Shown here: positions 35,691 to 44,567 of the stretch, piece by piece
Layout of the letters: every line of letters starts with the position of its first letter
Position numbering within the stretch: position 1 is the first letter of the stretch
Assembly: GCA_030148005.1 (NCBI GenBank)
Contig: JASBUI010000018.1
Coordinates: 1-64,000 of the forward strand
DNA: 64,000 nucleotides
Direction: 5' to 3'
Origin: Paracoccaceae bacterium
Lineage (GTDB): Bacteria; Pseudomonadota; Alphaproteobacteria; Rhodobacterales; Rhodobacteraceae
Notes under the pieces: generated by a model
Seen by the model: the letters and a program-made list of their open reading frames with translations, nothing else
The model's database searches: none
What the model was told of the DNA's origin: nothing
Translations under genes and position numbers: made by a program

Positions 35691-37235
35691 GTGTCAGTTA
35701 AACCTTTGGATATCGTGATCATGGCCGGCCAGAGCAATATGGTTGGCTACAACACCCAGCTTGGGGATATCGCAAAGCGCTGGCACAATCCGATTGCGGA
35801 TGCGCAGGTCTGGCAGGACGGCAAGTGGAAGCCGCTGCGCGCCTGCGGCGGGTACCAGAAATCCGGCTTTGGCCCCGAACTTTCCTTTGCCCATCAATAT
35901 GCGCGCCCCGGCCGCCGTTTGGGGATCGTCAAACTGGCGACCACCGGCAGCTTTCTGTCCAAGCATTGGCACCCCGATATCAACGGCGGCCTTTTTGACC
36001 AGCTTGTCGAAAAGGTGGCCAAGGCTCAGCTTGCCGAACCCTGCCGCCTTGCCGGTTTTCTCTGGGTACAGGGCGAGGCCGACGCATATGAAGAAGATTC
36101 CGCCGATGCATATTCGGCATCCTTCAAGCTTTTGGTGGAACGTTTGCGCGCCCGCCTTGCCGCACCGGAGCTTCCGGTTCTGGCCGCAGCGGTCAACCCG
36201 CCCGAACACGCCTTTCCGAACCTTTACAAGGTCATCGACGGGCTGTCGCAGCCCGGCATCGACAACCGCCATGTCATCAGCTGTGAAGGCCTGCCCAAAC
36301 AGCGCGACAGCCTGCACTATGACGTGCGCGGCCTAAGCAAGCTTGGTCGCCGCTTCTCGGACACACTGATCGCGCATCAGGAAAAGACCGAAGGCGCGCC
36401 GGGCCCGCAAGTGCGCGAGATGATCTATTCATCCGCCAACTACGATTGCTGGTACGAAGGCCCGCAGGAAAAGAAGGGCGCCTTTGTCGTGACCTTCCCT
36501 TATGCGATTGTCGGCGATGGCCTGCTGGAGCCGGGCTTTGGCCAGGCCTATTTCTCACGCAAGAATATGCCCGCGATCTATATCCGCTCGCGCGAATCCA
36601 ACTGGTTCCAGACACAGGAAGTGTTTGAGGTGGCCCGAAAGATCCGCGCCTTTACCGGCAGCAAGGCCCGCATCGTGACCTATGGCGCCAGCATGGGCGC
36701 CTATGGCGCGCTGATCATGTCAGGGGCGCTGAACGCCTTTCGGGTGCTGGCCATCGCGCCGCAGTTTTCGATCGACCGGCGTGTCGTTGCCTTTGAAACG
36801 CGCTGGGCGCGCGCGGCGCGCAAGATCGGTGAGTTCATGCATACCACCGGCCCGCTGGTGTCCGAGGATGCCGAAAAGATCATCGTCTATGACAACCTGT
36901 CGATGGATCGCAAACAGGTTGAAATGTTCGAAACCGACGAAAGCTGGTCTCTGCTGCCGATGCCTTTTGCATCCCACCAGATGCTGCGGTTCCTACAGGA
37001 ATCGGGTGCCCTTGGCCGCCTTCTGGACGGTCTTTTCGACGAGGGCCCTGAACTTGTCGCCCTGCGGCAGGCTGCGCGTGAGGGTCGCCGCAACAGCGCG
37101 ATCTACTGGATGACGATGGCAAGCGAGACCGCGGCGAAGTTTCCGCAGATCGCGAGCAATGCGCTTGAACAGGCCGCACGCCTTGGCGCGCCGCGCCGCA
37201 AAATTCGTGGACTACAGGCCGCCCTAAATCTTTGA
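35691..37235 (+). CDS. two-domain protein: SGNH sialate O-acetylesterase-like plus alpha/beta-hydrolase-like
   Basis: 514 residues from a GTG at 35691 (GGAGA six bases upstream). The N-terminal half (1 to about 232) is an SGNH esterase of the SASA group: GQSNM (nucleophile S15), WVQGEAD (125-131) and DSLHYD (catalytic D206/H209). The C-terminal half (about 240-514) looks like an alpha/beta hydrolase with the elbow GASMG (S334) and possible acid/His near D401 and H429. It lacks a signal peptide, so it acts in the cytosol or is exported by another route. It sits between leuC and leuD but has its own promoter region after the leuC terminator. Substrate unknown; perhaps acetylated glycans. Confidence 0.72.
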   Translation: MSVKPLDIVIMAGQSNMVGYNTQLGDIAKRWHNPIADAQVWQDGKWKPLRACGGYQKSGFGPELSFAHQYARPGRRLGIVKLATTGSFLSKHWHPDINGGLFDQLVEKVAKAQLAEPCRLAGFLWVQGEADAYEEDSADAYSASFKLLVERLRARLAAPELPVLAAAVNPPEHAFPNLYKVIDGLSQPGIDNRHVISCEGLPKQRDSLHYDVRGLSKLGRRFSDTLIAHQEKTEGAPGPQVREMIYSSANYDCWYEGPQEKKGAFVVTFPYAIVGDGLLEPGFGQAYFSRKNMPAIYIRSRESNWFQTQEVFEVARKIRAFTGSKARIVTYGASMGAYGALIMSGALNAFRVLAIAPQFSIDRRVVAFETRWARAARKIGEFMHTTGPLVSEDAEKIIVYDNLSMDRKQVEMFETDESWSLLPMPFASHQMLRFLQESGALGRLLDGLFDEGPELVALRQAAREGRRNSAIYWMTMASETAAKFPQIASNALEQAARLGAPRRKIRGLQAALNL

Positions 37236-37312
37236 ACTTTCCTTTCGCTTGCCCTAGAACATCGCTGAACCGATGATCTGAACCGGCCCACTGCGGGCCC
37301 AAGGGGCGAAAA

Positions 37313-37918
37313 ATGGAAAAGTTCGACAAGCTGACCGGCATCGCGGCGCCGCTGCCGCTGATCAATATCGACACCGATATGATCATCCCAAAGCAATTTC
37401 TGAAAACCATCAAACGCTCGGGCCTTGGCGCGAACCTTTTCGACGAGATGCGCTTTACCCAAGACGGGGCCGAGATTGAAAGCTTTGTCCTGAACCAGCC
37501 TGCCTATCGCGAGGCGCAGATCCTTGTGGCCGGCGACAACTTTGGCTGCGGCTCTTCGCGAGAGCATGCCCCATGGGCGCTTTTGGATTTCGGCATCCGC
37601 TGCGTGATCTCGACCAGCTTTGCGGATATCTTTTTCAACAACTGCTTCAAGAACGGCATCCTGCCGATCGTCCTGCCCAAAGAGGCCGTCGACATCCTGA
37701 TGAAGGATGCCGAAAAAGGCGCCAACGCCCGGATGACCGTCGATCTGGAAGCGCAAAGCGTGACCTCTTCGGACGGCGAAGTTTTCGCCTTTGAGGTCGA
37801 CAGCTTTAAGAAACATTGCCTGTTGAACGGTCTTGATGACATCGGTCTGACGATGGAAAAAGCCGCCGCGATCGACGCATTTGAGGCTCAGGCGCAAACA
37901 TCACGCCCTTGGGTCTGA
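37313..37918 (+). CDS. leuD: 3-isopropylmalate dehydratase, small subunit
   Basis: 201 residues, full length. Swivel domain that completes the active site of Leu[27 protein letters not shown] at the start is unmistakable (shown here in part), with [15 protein letters not shown] in the middle. AAGGGG lies eight bases before the ATG. It starts 77 bases after the esterase gene and may be read from the same transcript. A strong terminator follows. Confidence 0.96.
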   Translation: MEKFDKLTGIAAPLPLINIDTDMIIPKQFLKTIKRSGLGANLFDEMRFTQDGAEIESFVLNQPAYREAQILVAGDNFGCGSSREHAPWALLDFGIRCVISTSFADIFFNNCFKNGILPIVLPKEAVDILMKDAEKGANARMTVDLEAQSVTSSDGEVFAFEVDSFKKHCLLNGLDDIGLTMEKAAAIDAFEAQAQTSRPWV

Positions 37919-37942
37919 AGCCCTAGCCGCCACAATATATAG

Positions 37943-37975
37943 AAAAGTGCCATTATTTTGGCACTTTTTCTTTTC
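37943..37975 (+). terminator. Rho-independent terminator after leuD
   Basis: AAAAGTGCC and GGCACTTTT form a 9-bp stem with an ATTATTTT loop, and the T-run continues as TTTTTCTTTT. Confidence 0.88.
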
Positions 37976-38167
37976 GCGCTGTAGCAAAGGCGCACCACTT
38001 TTTCACCGAAATTGGGCATTTTGATTCATTGAGGGTAAACAGAGGCTTGCCCGATGAAGTGAAAGTGGGCACAAAGAAGGCAAGAATGAGGCACCCGGCA
38101 AACCGGGATCATAATTGGAACAGGGTTCGGCTACGTATCGACCCGGCCAGAACGAGGACTATAGGCA

Positions 38168-39007
38168 GTGGTTTCGCAGCTGACAGGCGCGATCGTCCGG
38201 GCGATACTTGTGGTCGTTTTGATTGCAACACCTTCGCTCTTCCTTCCGGGGACAAGCACCGATAGCGCGCAGGTGATCGCATTGATTGCGCTCTTTGCGG
38301 CGGCGCTGATCATATTCGAGTACAGCTCATCCTATCCATGCCTTGTGGAATTCCGCGACGCGCCGCCCTTTAACCGCGTCCGCTTTATCTGTCTTTTCGC
38401 CACCATCTTTCTGCTGACCGCGATCGAACGCGGCCGGATCGAGCCGACGTCACTGACCATCATCTTCGACGCCATCGGGTCACTTATCGGCAAGGCGATC
38501 GACTTTCCCTTCAGCCCCGTCCGGCTTGTGGTTCTGATGCTGCCCGACACCACCGATGTCAGCCAGATCCGCGCCGTTCGGACCGCGGCCGGGATAGCTT
38601 ACCTGACATCGCTTTTGTCGCTTGCGATCTTCGTGATCATGCTGCGCCTGCGCGGCTGGCCCGGCAACAAGGGGTCCTTCAACGTCGGGGTCAACCTGCC
38701 GACCTTTGATCCCACCGCTGGCGGTGACGTGGTTGACCGGCTGACGCGCGATGCCCGTCTTAACATTATATTAGGGTTTCTTCTGCCATTCCTCATTCCG
38801 GTCGTGGTCAAGTCGGCGGCGGATCTTTTTGATCCGGTATCGCTTGAATCGCCGCAGACATTGGTATGGACGATAACGGCATGGGCCTTTCTTCCTGCAT
38901 CGCTTTTCATGCGCGGCATCGCCATGGGACGCATCGCGCAGATGATCTCGCAAAAGCGCCGTCAGAACTATGCCGAGGCAGAACGCGATGGGCTTTTGCC
39001 GGCCTGA
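38168..39007 (+). CDS. multi-pass membrane protein of unknown function
   Basis: 279 residues with a GTG start at 38168 (GAGGA nine bases upstream). Not recognised. Hydrophobic segments lie at about 8-28, 36-52, 70-86, 140-162, 198-218 and 232-252, giving about six membrane helices. A loop between helices 4 and 5 (about 163-197) is polar. The C-terminus is basic and cytoplasmic-looking. The downstream nuclease-fold gene overlaps its 3' end or starts just after it, so the two probably form a unit lying between leuD and leuB. Confidence 0.72.
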   Translation: MVSQLTGAIVRAILVVVLIATPSLFLPGTSTDSAQVIALIALFAAALIIFEYSSSYPCLVEFRDAPPFNRVRFICLFATIFLLTAIERGRIEPTSLTIIFDAIGSLIGKAIDFPFSPVRLVVLMLPDTTDVSQIRAVRTAAGIAYLTSLLSLAIFVIMLRLRGWPGNKGSFNVGVNLPTFDPTAGGDVVDRLTRDARLNIILGFLLPFLIPVVVKSAADLFDPVSLESPQTLVWTITAWAFLPASLFMRGIAMGRIAQMISQKRRQNYAEAERDGLLPA

Positions 39008-40116
39008 TCGCCTTGGCGGGTTTCATCCCCGCCGCAAATGCCCAGCAAGCCCAGCCCGATCCAACCCGAACATTTCGCGTTGCCACCTTTAACGCCGATC
39101 TTGCGCGCCGCGGTCCCGGCGTTTTGCTGCGCGATATTCTGCGTGGCAAGGACGCCCAGATTGACGCGGTTGTCGCGGTCATAGGCGCGGCCGACCCCGA
39201 CATCCTTTTGCTGACCGGCATCGATTATGATCTCTCGCTTGCCGCGCTTGGCGCGCTGCGGGACCGTCTGAATGCGTCCGGGCAAGGCTATGGGCACATC
39301 ATGGCGCTGCGTCCCAACACGGGGATGCAGACAGGTCTGGACCTTGATCGCGACGGGCGTATCGGCGGGCCGGGCGATGCCCAAGGCTATGGCCGCTTTT
39401 CCGGCGAGGGGGGGATGGCGATCCTGTCGCGCTTTCCCATCGCCCCTGATCACCGCGATCTAAGCGGCACCCTGTGGAAGGACCTGCCCGGCAACATCAT
39501 GCCAAAGGCCTTTTACCCGGGCGGGGTCGCCGATGTTCTGCGCCTTCCCACCACCGGCCATTGGGATATCGGTATCGATCTTGGCGCGCGCCGGTTGCGA
39601 CTATTAAGTTATTACGCCAGCCCGCCGGTCTTTGACGGGCCAGAGGACCGCAACGGCAGGCGCAACCACGACGAAACCCAGCTTTGGCAGCTTTATCTCG
39701 ACGGAAAACTGGGGCCACCGCCGCAAGCGCCCTTCGTGATCCTTGGCGATGCCAACCTTGATCCCGTCGATGGCGACGGAAGGGGTAAGGCGATGCGCGC
39801 TCTGCTTGCCCGCCCGGATGTTCAGGACCCCCGCCCATCCAGCCCCGGCGGCGCCGAGGCCGCAGCCCTGCAGGGCGGCGCGAACCGGGGCCAAGGGGGC
39901 GATCCGGCGCTGGATACCGCCGACTGGAAGGATGAGGGCGGGCCGGGCAACCTTCGGGTGGACTATGTCCTGCCCTCATCGGATCTGGTGGTGCTGGGCG
40001 CCGGTGTCCTCTGGCCGCTTGCGGGCGATAGCGCCGCAAAGCCGCCCGTGCCCGTGGTCGCCGCCGCCTCGCGCCACCGGCTGGTCTGGGTCGATCTGGC
40101 GCTGCCCGAAGGTTAG
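38881..40116 (+). CDS. secreted endonuclease/exonuclease/phosphatase-fold protein, start uncertain
   Basis: 411 residues if it starts at the ATG at 38881 (an ATG at 38866 is also in frame). The EEP fold begins at TFRVATFNADLA and includes GEGGMAILSRFPI, GDANLDPVDGDG and RVDYVLPS, with the final SRHRLVW. A hydrophobic signal-like segment, WAFAGLIALAGFIPAANA, lies just upstream, but no in-frame start codon sits close to it. The available starts force a 127-base overlap with the membrane-protein gene. One G less at 38990 would give ATG-GCT-TTT and a clean signal peptide. Substrate unknown (nucleic acid or phosphoester). Confidence 0.75.
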   Translation: MGLSSCIAFHARHRHGTHRADDLAKAPSELCRGRTRWAFAGLIALAGFIPAANAQQAQPDPTRTFRVATFNADLARRGPGVLLRDILRGKDAQIDAVVAVIGAADPDILLLTGIDYDLSLAALGALRDRLNASGQGYGHIMALRPNTGMQTGLDLDRDGRIGGPGDAQGYGRFSGEGGMAILSRFPIAPDHRDLSGTLWKDLPGNIMPKAFYPGGVADVLRLPTTGHWDIGIDLGARRLRLLSYYASPPVFDGPEDRNGRRNHDETQLWQLYLDGKLGPPPQAPFVILGDANLDPVDGDGRGKAMRALLARPDVQDPRPSSPGGAEAAALQGGANRGQGGDPALDTADWKDEGGPGNLRVDYVLPSSDLVVLGAGVLWPLAGDSAAKPPVPVVAAASRHRLVWVDLALPEG

Positions 40117-40207
40117 GCGCGCCAGCGGGCAAAGGTGCTTTCTTGACCATAGCCCTGCAAGCCGCTAGGCCAAGCGTCGATCTCAATTGCAGCCAAGGAC
40201 GCACCCC

Positions 40208-41317
40208 ATGACCAACCCCTCGCTACTTATCCTCGCCGGTGACGGTATCGGCCCCGAGGTCATGGCCGAAGTGCGAAAAGTCATCGACTGGTTCGGCGCC
40301 AAGCGCGATCTGAAGTTCAACGTCAGCGAAGATCTGGTCGGCGGTGCGGCCTATGACGCCCACGGCACGCCCCTGCATGATGAGACGATGGCGCGCGCGC
40401 AAAACGTTGATGCGGTTCTTCTGGGTGCCGTCGGCGGCCCCAAGTACGACGATCTGGATTTCAGCGTAAAGCCAGAGCGCGGCCTTCTGCGCCTGCGCAA
40501 AGAGATGGATCTTTTCGCCAACCTGCGCCCGGCACAGTGCTTTGACGCCCTTGCCGATTTCTCTTCGCTGAAAAAGGAAATCGTTTCCGATCTTGATATC
40601 ATGATCGTGCGCGAGTTGACCTCTGGCATCTATTTCGGAGAGCCGCGCGGCATCATGGATGACAACGAAGGTGGCCGCGTCGGTGTCAACACCCAGCGCT
40701 ATACCACCAATGAGATTCGCCGCGTTGCGCGATCGGCCTTTGAACTGGCCCGCCGCCGGGGCAACAAGGTATGCTCGATGGAGAAGGCGAACGTCATGGA
40801 AAGCGGCATTCTGTGGCGTGAAGAAGTGACTTGGGTCCATCAGAACGAATACCCCGATGTCGAGCTAAGCCATATGTATGCCGATGCAGGCGCGATGCAG
40901 CTTTGCCGCTGGCCCAAGCAGTTCGACGTCATCGTCACCGACAACCTTTTCGGCGACCTTCTGTCGGACATGGCCGCGATGCTGACCGGATCGCTGGGCA
41001 TGCTGCCCTCGGCCAGCCTTGGCGCGCCGATGGAAAACGGCCGCCCCAAGGCGCTGTATGAGCCGGTACACGGTTCGGCCCCCGACATTGCCGGTCAGGG
41101 CAAGGCCAACCCCTGCGCCTGTATCCTGAGCTTTGCCATGGCGCTGCGTTACTCTTTTGATCAGGGCCCCGAAGCCGACCGCCTTGAAGCGGCGGTTGAA
41201 AAGGTCCTGGCCGACGGCGTGCGCACGGCCGATCTTTTGCAGTCCGGCACCGGAGAGCCCGCAACCACATCACAGATGGGCGATGCGGTCGTTGCGGCGC
41301 TGGAGGCCAGCCTTTAA
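40208..41317 (+). CDS. leuB: 3-isopropylmalate dehydrogenase
   Basis: 369 residues from the ATG at 40208 (AAGGA ten bases upstream). NAD-dependent oxidative decarboxylase giving 2-oxoisocaproate in leucine synthesis. [12 protein letters not shown] at the start, [11 protein letters not shown], the substrate arginine region, and the NAD-loop [18 protein letters not shown] are all present. Completes the leuC-leuD-leuB set, spread over 7.3 kb. Confidence 0.97.
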   Translation: MTNPSLLILAGDGIGPEVMAEVRKVIDWFGAKRDLKFNVSEDLVGGAAYDAHGTPLHDETMARAQNVDAVLLGAVGGPKYDDLDFSVKPERGLLRLRKEMDLFANLRPAQCFDALADFSSLKKEIVSDLDIMIVRELTSGIYFGEPRGIMDDNEGGRVGVNTQRYTTNEIRRVARSAFELARRRGNKVCSMEKANVMESGILWREEVTWVHQNEYPDVELSHMYADAGAMQLCRWPKQFDVIVTDNLFGDLLSDMAAMLTGSLGMLPSASLGAPMENGRPKALYEPVHGSAPDIAGQGKANPCACILSFAMALRYSFDQGPEADRLEAAVEKVLADGVRTADLLQSGTGEPATTSQMGDAVVAALEASL

Positions 41318-41384
41318 CCCGAACCTTCAGGGATTATTGACCTCTGGGCGCTAAAGCTTTGTGAAAACGAAGGGAACTGCCCAG

Positions 41385-42047
41385 ATGCCGGTGCCGCTGG
41401 ATTGGACGACCGATCCGATCGTCGTTCTGGAAAAGATGATCGAACCCGTCCTTTCGGCGGCGCCCGAAGCGCTGTGCGCGATTGCTCTTTGCCAGATCGC
41501 GCCGGGCGGCAAGGGCCAGCTTGGCGCGCATCTGGCCGCGATCGAAACGCTTTTCCCCGCCGCTTTGGACAGCCTCAACAGCGGCGGCGCCGCCTGCCTT
41601 GAAGAGGCGGGCGTTCGTCTAAGCGACGATGACCTTCAGCTTTGCCGCAAGGCCGCCGCCACGCTGGCAGAGCTTGGCGAGAGGTTGATTGCAATGCTGA
41701 GGGCAGAAAGCGCCACCAGCAGCGATATGGCCGATTGCGCCGCCCTGATCGGCGCGCGCGCCCGGCCAGAGGTCTGCGCCGCGCTTGACGCAATGCGCGC
41801 CACGTTCATTGGCCACATCCTGAACAAGCATCACGAGGTCGCCGCGCGGTCCGAAGCGGCTATTGAGCAGCTTTCCGTCGTAAGCAAAAAGATCTTTTAC
41901 ATCTCGCTCAACGCCTCGGTCGAAGCGGCGCGTGTCGGCGATGCGGGGCGCGGGTTTTCGTTCATCAGTCAGGAAATTCGCACATTGTCGCAGGATGCAC
42001 AGGCCGCAACCGCCAACCTTGCCCGCGCTTTCGGCCCTGCGAATTGA
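41385..42047 (+). CDS. soluble chemoreceptor-tip protein (truncated MCP-like)
   Basis: 220 residues from the ATG at 41385 (AAGGGA nine bases upstream). There is no transmembrane segment and no sensor domain recognised. The N-terminal part is helical with several cysteines (31, 36, 71, 87, 118, 131). Residues about 157-212 match the hairpin tip of methyl-accepting chemotaxis proteins: IEQLSVVSKKIFYISLNASV then EAARVGDAGRGF and EIRTLSQDA. It stops soon after the tip, so it lacks most of the signalling coiled coil. Could act as a cytoplasmic adaptor or be a remnant. Between leuB and a DMT transporter. Confidence 0.7.
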   Translation: MPVPLDWTTDPIVVLEKMIEPVLSAAPEALCAIALCQIAPGGKGQLGAHLAAIETLFPAALDSLNSGGAACLEEAGVRLSDDDLQLCRKAAATLAELGERLIAMLRAESATSSDMADCAALIGARARPEVCAALDAMRATFIGHILNKHHEVAARSEAAIEQLSVVSKKIFYISLNASVEAARVGDAGRGFSFISQEIRTLSQDAQAATANLARAFGPAN

Positions 42048-42107
42048 CCTTGGCATCCCGCTCTGCGATGGTTTTTGGGAAACCTTAAAACAAGCCGGAT
42101 CAGACGC

Positions 42108-43061
42108 ATGTCAAGTAACCCGCGCGGCGCGATCTATGCGCTGATCGCATTTGCGGTGTTCGCCTCGCACGATGTCGTCGTCAAGTTTCTGGGCGGCGTC
42201 TATTCCCCGGTCCAGACGATCTTTTTCAGCGTCCTGCTAAGCTTTCCGCTGGTCACGCTGATGCTGATGCGCGACGAGACAAGCGATACCCTGCGCCCGC
42301 GCCATCCATGGTGGACCGTCACCCGGACAATCGCGACCGTCATCACCGGCTTTTCGGCCTATTACGCCTTTTCGGTTCTGCCTCTGGCGCAGGTCTATGC
42401 GATCCTTTTTGCCGCGCCGCTGATCATCACGATCCTGTCGATCCCGATTCTTGGCGAAACCGTCAGGCTGCGCCGCTGGATGGCGGTTATCGTCGGGCTG
42501 ATCGGCGTTCTGATCGTTCTGCGGCCGGGCACGACCCAGCTTGACTGGGGTCACCTTGCCGCGCTGGCGGCGGCGGTGGGCGGCGCGCTGGCCTCTATCA
42601 TCGTGCGCAAGATCGGTCAGGATGAGCGCAACGTGGTGCTGATCATCTATCCGATGGTCGCCAACTTTGTAGTCATGGCGATGCTGTTGCCGGTGGTCTA
42701 CCTGCCGATGCCGATCCTCGACTTTGGGGCGCTGGCGCTTTTGGCGGTTCTGGCCCATGTCGCAACGCGGTTCATGATCCTTGCCTACAAAACGGGTGAG
42801 GCGGCGACGGTGGCGCCGATGCAGTATTCGCAAATCCTTTGGGCCGCCTTCTATGGCTTTTTCTTCTTTGACGAGACGCCTGATCTGGCCACGGCCGTCG
42901 GCGCGGCGGTGATCATCCTGAGCGGCCTTTACATCCTCTTTCGCGAACATCAGGCCGGCCAGTCGGAAAACCGGCCGGTCACAAGAACCAAAAGCCGGGC
43001 AGAAACCGGGACCCATCCGCGCGTCAGTTCGGTGCTGGAGGCAGAGGCAAAGAATGACTGA
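42108..43061 (+). CDS. DMT-superfamily (EamA) transporter
   Basis: 317 residues from the ATG at 42108. Ten predicted membrane helices in two EamA repeats; the first starts at YALIAFAVFASHDVVVKFLGG (in part) with LPLAQVYAILFAAPLI, and the second ends with PDLATAVGAAVIILSGLYILFRE. A polar tail of about 40 residues follows. Inner-membrane exporter of small metabolites or amino acids; substrate not determinable. Confidence 0.9.
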   Translation: MSSNPRGAIYALIAFAVFASHDVVVKFLGGVYSPVQTIFFSVLLSFPLVTLMLMRDETSDTLRPRHPWWTVTRTIATVITGFSAYYAFSVLPLAQVYAILFAAPLIITILSIPILGETVRLRRWMAVIVGLIGVLIVLRPGTTQLDWGHLAALAAAVGGALASIIVRKIGQDERNVVLIIYPMVANFVVMAMLLPVVYLPMPILDFGALALLAVLAHVATRFMILAYKTGEAATVAPMQYSQILWAAFYGFFFFDETPDLATAVGAAVIILSGLYILFREHQAGQSENRPVTRTKSRAETGTHPRVSSVLEAEAKND

Positions 43062-43106
43062 AGGACTTGTCAAAACCCCGGCATGGGGGTAAGTCGCAGC
43101 CTCGGT

Positions 43107-43183
43107 CGGGCTGTAGCGCAGCCTGGTAGCGCACCTGCTTCGGGAGCAGGGGGTCGGAGGTTCGAATCCTCTCAGCCCGACCA
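43107..43183 (+). tRNA. tRNA-Pro (anticodon CGG)
   Basis: 77 bases including the encoded CCA. Acceptor arms CGGGCTG/CAGCCCG, anticodon stem CCTGC/GCAGG with loop TTCGGGA giving anticodon CGG, T arm GGAGG-TTCGAAT-CCTCT, and discriminator A. It reads the proline codon CCG, frequent in this GC-rich genome. No integrase or repeated 3' end lies nearby. Confidence 0.97.
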
Positions 43184-43322
43184 AAAGTTCCAGTACCTCT
43201 TCCCTTGTTGTTCCAAGCTTGGCGGCCATCAGTACGGCGCCCCAGCTTCGGCTGTCCTTGCCCTTGTACAATTGCCGGTGCTAGCTGCGCCTGTCGCCCC
43301 GTGACATCGAAAGGTTGAATTC

Positions 43323-44501
43323 ATGCGAATCGGAATTGCCTGCCTGGTTCTGGCCTATGTCCTAAGCCAGTTCTACCGAGCCTTTCTGGCGGTTCTGACC
43401 CCGGTTCTTTCCACCGATCTTGGCGCAACGGCCGAAGATCTGGCCTTTGCCTCGGGTGTCTGGTTCATCGTCTTTGCCGTGATGCAGTTGCCGGTGGGCT
43501 GGGCCTTGGACAAGGTCGGACCCAAGCGAACCGCCGCGGTCCTTCTGGCCTTGGGCGGGGGCGGCGGCGCGCTTTTGTTCGCGGCGGCAACAAACCCCTT
43601 TCAGATCACCCTTGCCATGGCGCTGATCGGCGTCGGCTGCTCGCCCGTCCTTATGGCGTCCTATTACATCTTCGCGCGGGTCTATTCGCCGCGCGTTTTC
43701 GCGACGCTGGCCGCATCGGTCATCGGTATCGGATCGCTTGGAAACATCGCCGGTTCGGCCCCGCTGGCGTGGTCGGTCGAGTTTTTCGGCTGGCGCGAGA
43801 CGCTCTTTGGGCTGGCGCTTCTGACGATCGCCGTGGCGGCGCTTGTCATGGTGACGGTCAAGGATCCGCCCGCGGTCGAAGGCGATCATCGCGGATCTGT
43901 ACTGGATCTTCTGAAGATGCCGGCGCTTTGGCTGATCCTGCCGCTAATGTTCGTGAACTATGCGCCTGCCGCGGGCATTCGCGGTCTCTGGATTGGGCCC
44001 TACCTGACTGATGTCTTTGGCAAGGGCGCGGTAGGCATTGGGCAGGCGACGCTGGTGATGAGCCTTTCGATGGTCATCGCCAACTTTGTCTATGGCCCGC
44101 TTGACCGGATTCTGGGCACCCGCAAATGGGTGGTCGTGGCGGGCAACTTTGCCGGGGCGGTCGCGCTTTTGGCGCTTTTTGCGATGCCCTCGGGCAGCTT
44201 TGCGGCGGCGGTTGCCCTGATGGCGGCGATCGGTTTCTTCGGCTCTTCCTTTGCGGTGATCATGGCCCATGCCCGAAGCTTTTTCCCCCCGCACCTGACC
44301 GGGCGCGGCGTGACCCTGCTTAACCTCTTTGGCATCGGCGGGGTGGGCGTCTTTCAGTTTGCCACCGGCCAGATCTATGCAACCGCCAGCACCGGCGCGG
44401 CCGAACCTTCGGCGCCCTATGCGGCCCTTTTTCTGTTTTTCGCGGTGCTTTTGCTGATCGGTTTAATCATTTACGCCTTCAGCGAGGATCGCACCGACTG
44501 A
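43323..44501 (+). CDS. major facilitator superfamily transporter
   Basis: 392 residues, twelve predicted membrane helices. The MFS motif A (GWALDKVGPKR) follows helix 2, and helix 4 has the GVGCSPVLMASYYIFAR segment. Short N-terminus (MRIGIACLVLAY) with AAGG before the ATG. No biosynthetic or catabolic neighbour suggests a substrate. Confidence 0.9.
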   Translation: MRIGIACLVLAYVLSQFYRAFLAVLTPVLSTDLGATAEDLAFASGVWFIVFAVMQLPVGWALDKVGPKRTAAVLLALGGGGGALLFAAATNPFQITLAMALIGVGCSPVLMASYYIFARVYSPRVFATLAASVIGIGSLGNIAGSAPLAWSVEFFGWRETLFGLALLTIAVAALVMVTVKDPPAVEGDHRGSVLDLLKMPALWLILPLMFVNYAPAAGIRGLWIGPYLTDVFGKGAVGIGQATLVMSLSMVIANFVYGPLDRILGTRKWVVVAGNFAGAVALLALFAMPSGSFAAAVALMAAIGFFGSSFAVIMAHARSFFPPHLTGRGVTLLNLFGIGGVGVFQFATGQIYATASTGAAEPSAPYAALFLFFAVLLLIGLIIYAFSEDRTD

Positions 44502-44567
44502 TCGCCCCTTTCGCCCCGCCTGCAAAAGCGCTAAGAACCCGCGTCTTAAGCACTTAGGAGACCCGAT

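Noticed and set aside
42237-43271. 344-codon minus-strand open frame containing RGFEPPTPCSRSRCATRLRY
   Set aside because: This phrase is the well-known false translation of the antisense strand of a tRNA gene. The rest is antisense to the DMT transporter.
43107-43322. tRNA-Pro 3' end as a possible integration (att) site
   Set aside because: No integrase, no direct repeat of the tRNA 3' end and no change in gene type downstream.
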